5,225 bases of DNA. It comes from an uncultured Mailhella sp. (GTDB taxonomy: Bacteria; Desulfobacterota; Desulfovibrionia; Desulfovibrionales; Desulfovibrionaceae). The stretch covers positions 1 through 5,225 of the forward strand of contig NZ_CAJJIC010000150.1 of the NCBI RefSeq assembly GCF_905187505.1. The letters run 5' to 3'. Both the position numbers and the translations under genes were made by a program. Positions 4,064-5,225 of this stretch are shown one piece after another; position 1 is the stretch's first letter, and every line of letters starts with the position of its first letter. The notes beneath the pieces are model-generated. The model searched no databases, was not told where the DNA came from, and saw only the letters and a program-made list of their open reading frames with translations.

Positions 4064-5225
4064 TGCCCGCAGATAAAGCCCCGGACGAAGATCCTCCCGT
4101 TCGCAGTAAAGGATGCCTTCCGTACCCGGATTGAGCCGGTCCGTCAGTTCTCCTCTATGATTTTCCAGCGCATAGGAGCCGGCCCTCAGGCATGGTCTTT
4201 TCATGCCGGGAAGAAGCAGCACGGCGTCGTCATGGCTGTTCCACGGAGAGCGGATCTGAACGCGCCAGCCGCCATGTCCGGACGGTTCCATGAGACGGGC
4301 AGCTACGGGACGGGCTCTGAAATCACGGGGGCGTTCTTCCGTACGGCGCTCGGGCAGAAAGAAGCCGGAACAGAGCGGACGCGAAGCCGTATGAAAAAGT
4401 TCCTCGACAAGAGCGTCAGCGGAAGGGGCGTTCGGGGCGGCAGAGCCGTTTGTTGCGGCAAGATTCAGCGCCGTGCGGTATACGTCGGTCACCTGAGCGA
4501 CATAGCCGCCGCTTTTGGTCCGTCCTTCGAGCTTGAGCGCGGTCGGTCCCATGCGGACGATGTCGTTCATCCATCGGACGAGACACAGATCCATGGGGGC
4601 CCATATGGCGCTGAAGTCCTCTCCCTGCGTGACGGTCAGGAAGGGACCGTCGTGCCGGACGGCCTCTTCCACGGTAAGGGCGATTCCCCGGTATTCAAAG
4701 CGGCAGGGCTGTGTGCAGAGTCCGAGATTGGCCGGTCTTTGATTGACCCATGCGGAAATGAGGCAGTGCCCGGAAAGGGAAAGACACATGGCTCCGTGAA
4801 CGAACACCTCAAAGTCCATGGAGGGAAAACGCCGGATGAGTTCGGTCATGGCGTCCCTGCCGAGTTCCCTCGCCAGATTGATGCGCTGTACGCCGTTTTC
4901 CTGCCAGAACTCCACGGCGGCGGCGTTGACGGAATGGGCCTGTGTGGAAAGATGCAGTTCCATGGAAGGGCAGAGCTTTCGGGAAAGACGTATGACTCCG
5001 GGATCGGCTGCGATGAGTCCGTCTACGCCAAGCTCAGGCAGCTTTTCCAGCTGTTCTTCCACAAAGGGCAGCTGCTCGTCATACGGAAGAGCGTTCAGAC
5101 AGTAGTAGACGCGGACGCCGGAGCGGTGTGCGAAGGTTACGGCGTCTTCCAGCGCCTTGCCGTCAAAGCCCCGGCATTTTGCGCGAAGGGAAAGGGCGCT
5201 TCCGCCGAGATATACGGCGTCGGCT
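4061..5225 (-). CDS. peptidase U32 family protein, probably an RNA hydroxylase (TrhP/RlhA type), 5' end cut by window
   Basis: 387 residues are visible, ending in a normal stop. The first visible residues, ADAVYLGGSALSLRA, match the family's segment about 20 residues from the N-terminus, so only a short piece is missing. The U32 signature EVFVHGAMC-x6-C is at visible residues 139-154. Four cysteines, C147, C154, C170 and C214, fall where [4Fe-4S] ligands sit in UbiU/UbiV, RlhA and TrhP. Further family motifs are the CTQPCRFEY segment at 170-178 and LEGRTKSGGYVA at 232-243. The C-terminal beta-rich part is present. Members once called collagenases are now known to act with prephenate in hydroxylating tRNA U34 (TrhP) or 23S rRNA (RlhA), or in oxygen-independent ubiquinone synthesis (UbiU/V). 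The N-x4-N-L-G-x-C-x3-C-R pattern favours TrhP-like tRNA modification, by inference. The frame has a GTG at 5060-5062, but the homology continues upstream, so that is not the start. Confidence 0.9.
   Translation of the reverse strand, partial: ADAVYLGGSALSLRAKCRGFDGKALEDAVTFAHRSGVRVYYCLNALPYDEQLPFVEEQLEKLPELGVDGLIAADPGVIRLSRKLCPSMELHLSTQAHSVNAAAVEFWQENGVQRINLARELGRDAMTELIRRFPSMDFEVFVHGAMCLSLSGHCLISAWVNQRPANLGLCTQPCRFEYRGIALTVEEAVRHDGPFLTVTQGEDFSAIWAPMDLCLVRWMNDIVRMGPTALKLEGRTKSGGYVAQVTDVYRTALNLAATNGSAAPNAPSADALVEELFHTASRPLCSGFFLPERRTEERPRDFRARPVAARLMEPSGHGGWRVQIRSPWNSHDDAVLLLPGMKRPCLRAGSYALENHRGELTDRLNPGTEGILYCEREDLRPGLYLRA

Overview
This looks like chromosomal backbone DNA from a moderately GC-rich bacterium. 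The gene set (a GltD-like flavoprotein, an NADPH:FMN reductase, a Nim-type flavin-binding protein, a short ADP-ribosylglycohydrolase and a U32 'peptidase') and the codon style would fit an anaerobic Desulfovibrionaceae-type organism. That placement is an impression from gene content, with modest confidence; nothing in the window proves it. No phage, transposon, toxin-antitoxin or CRISPR genes are present.

Layout, left to right. Positions 1-51 are non-coding flank downstream of a tRNA, with a small phased direct repeat. On the minus strand follow a strong intrinsic terminator (52-86), a complete tRNA-Ala with anticodon CGC and encoded CCA (96-171), and its sigma70-type promoter (199-227). Next on the minus strand is a cut-down FAD-dependent oxidoreductase of the GltD/HdrA kind (299-1255). 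It is followed by a 424-base intergenic region containing a perfect 11-bp inverted repeat and a run of hairpins ending in T-tracts. A plus-strand NADPH-dependent FMN reductase (1680-2219) faces a minus-strand pyridoxamine-phosphate-oxidase-fold/Nim-like protein (2406-2858); between them lie three consecutive perfect inverted repeats. A 335-base divergent spacer, with a promoter for the Nim gene and a structured leader for the next gene, precedes a plus-strand ADP-ribosylglycohydrolase (3194-4003). That gene converges on a minus-strand U32 family protein (4061 to the right edge), whose first residues lie outside the window.

The five protein genes alternate strand without exception, so none is in an evident operon with another gene visible here. 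Three are flavin-dependent by family (FAD oxidoreductase, FMN reductase, Nim-like), which suggests a loose redox theme. The ADP-ribosylglycohydrolase and the U32 protein belong to ADP-ribosyl turnover and RNA hydroxylation families. No shared pathway is shown by the sequence. The least ordinary items are the degenerate GltD-like protein, which appears to lack both its Fe-S ligands and its pyridine-nucleotide domain, and the structured non-coding stretches at 1403-1516 and 3092-3172. I see no convincing complete new system.
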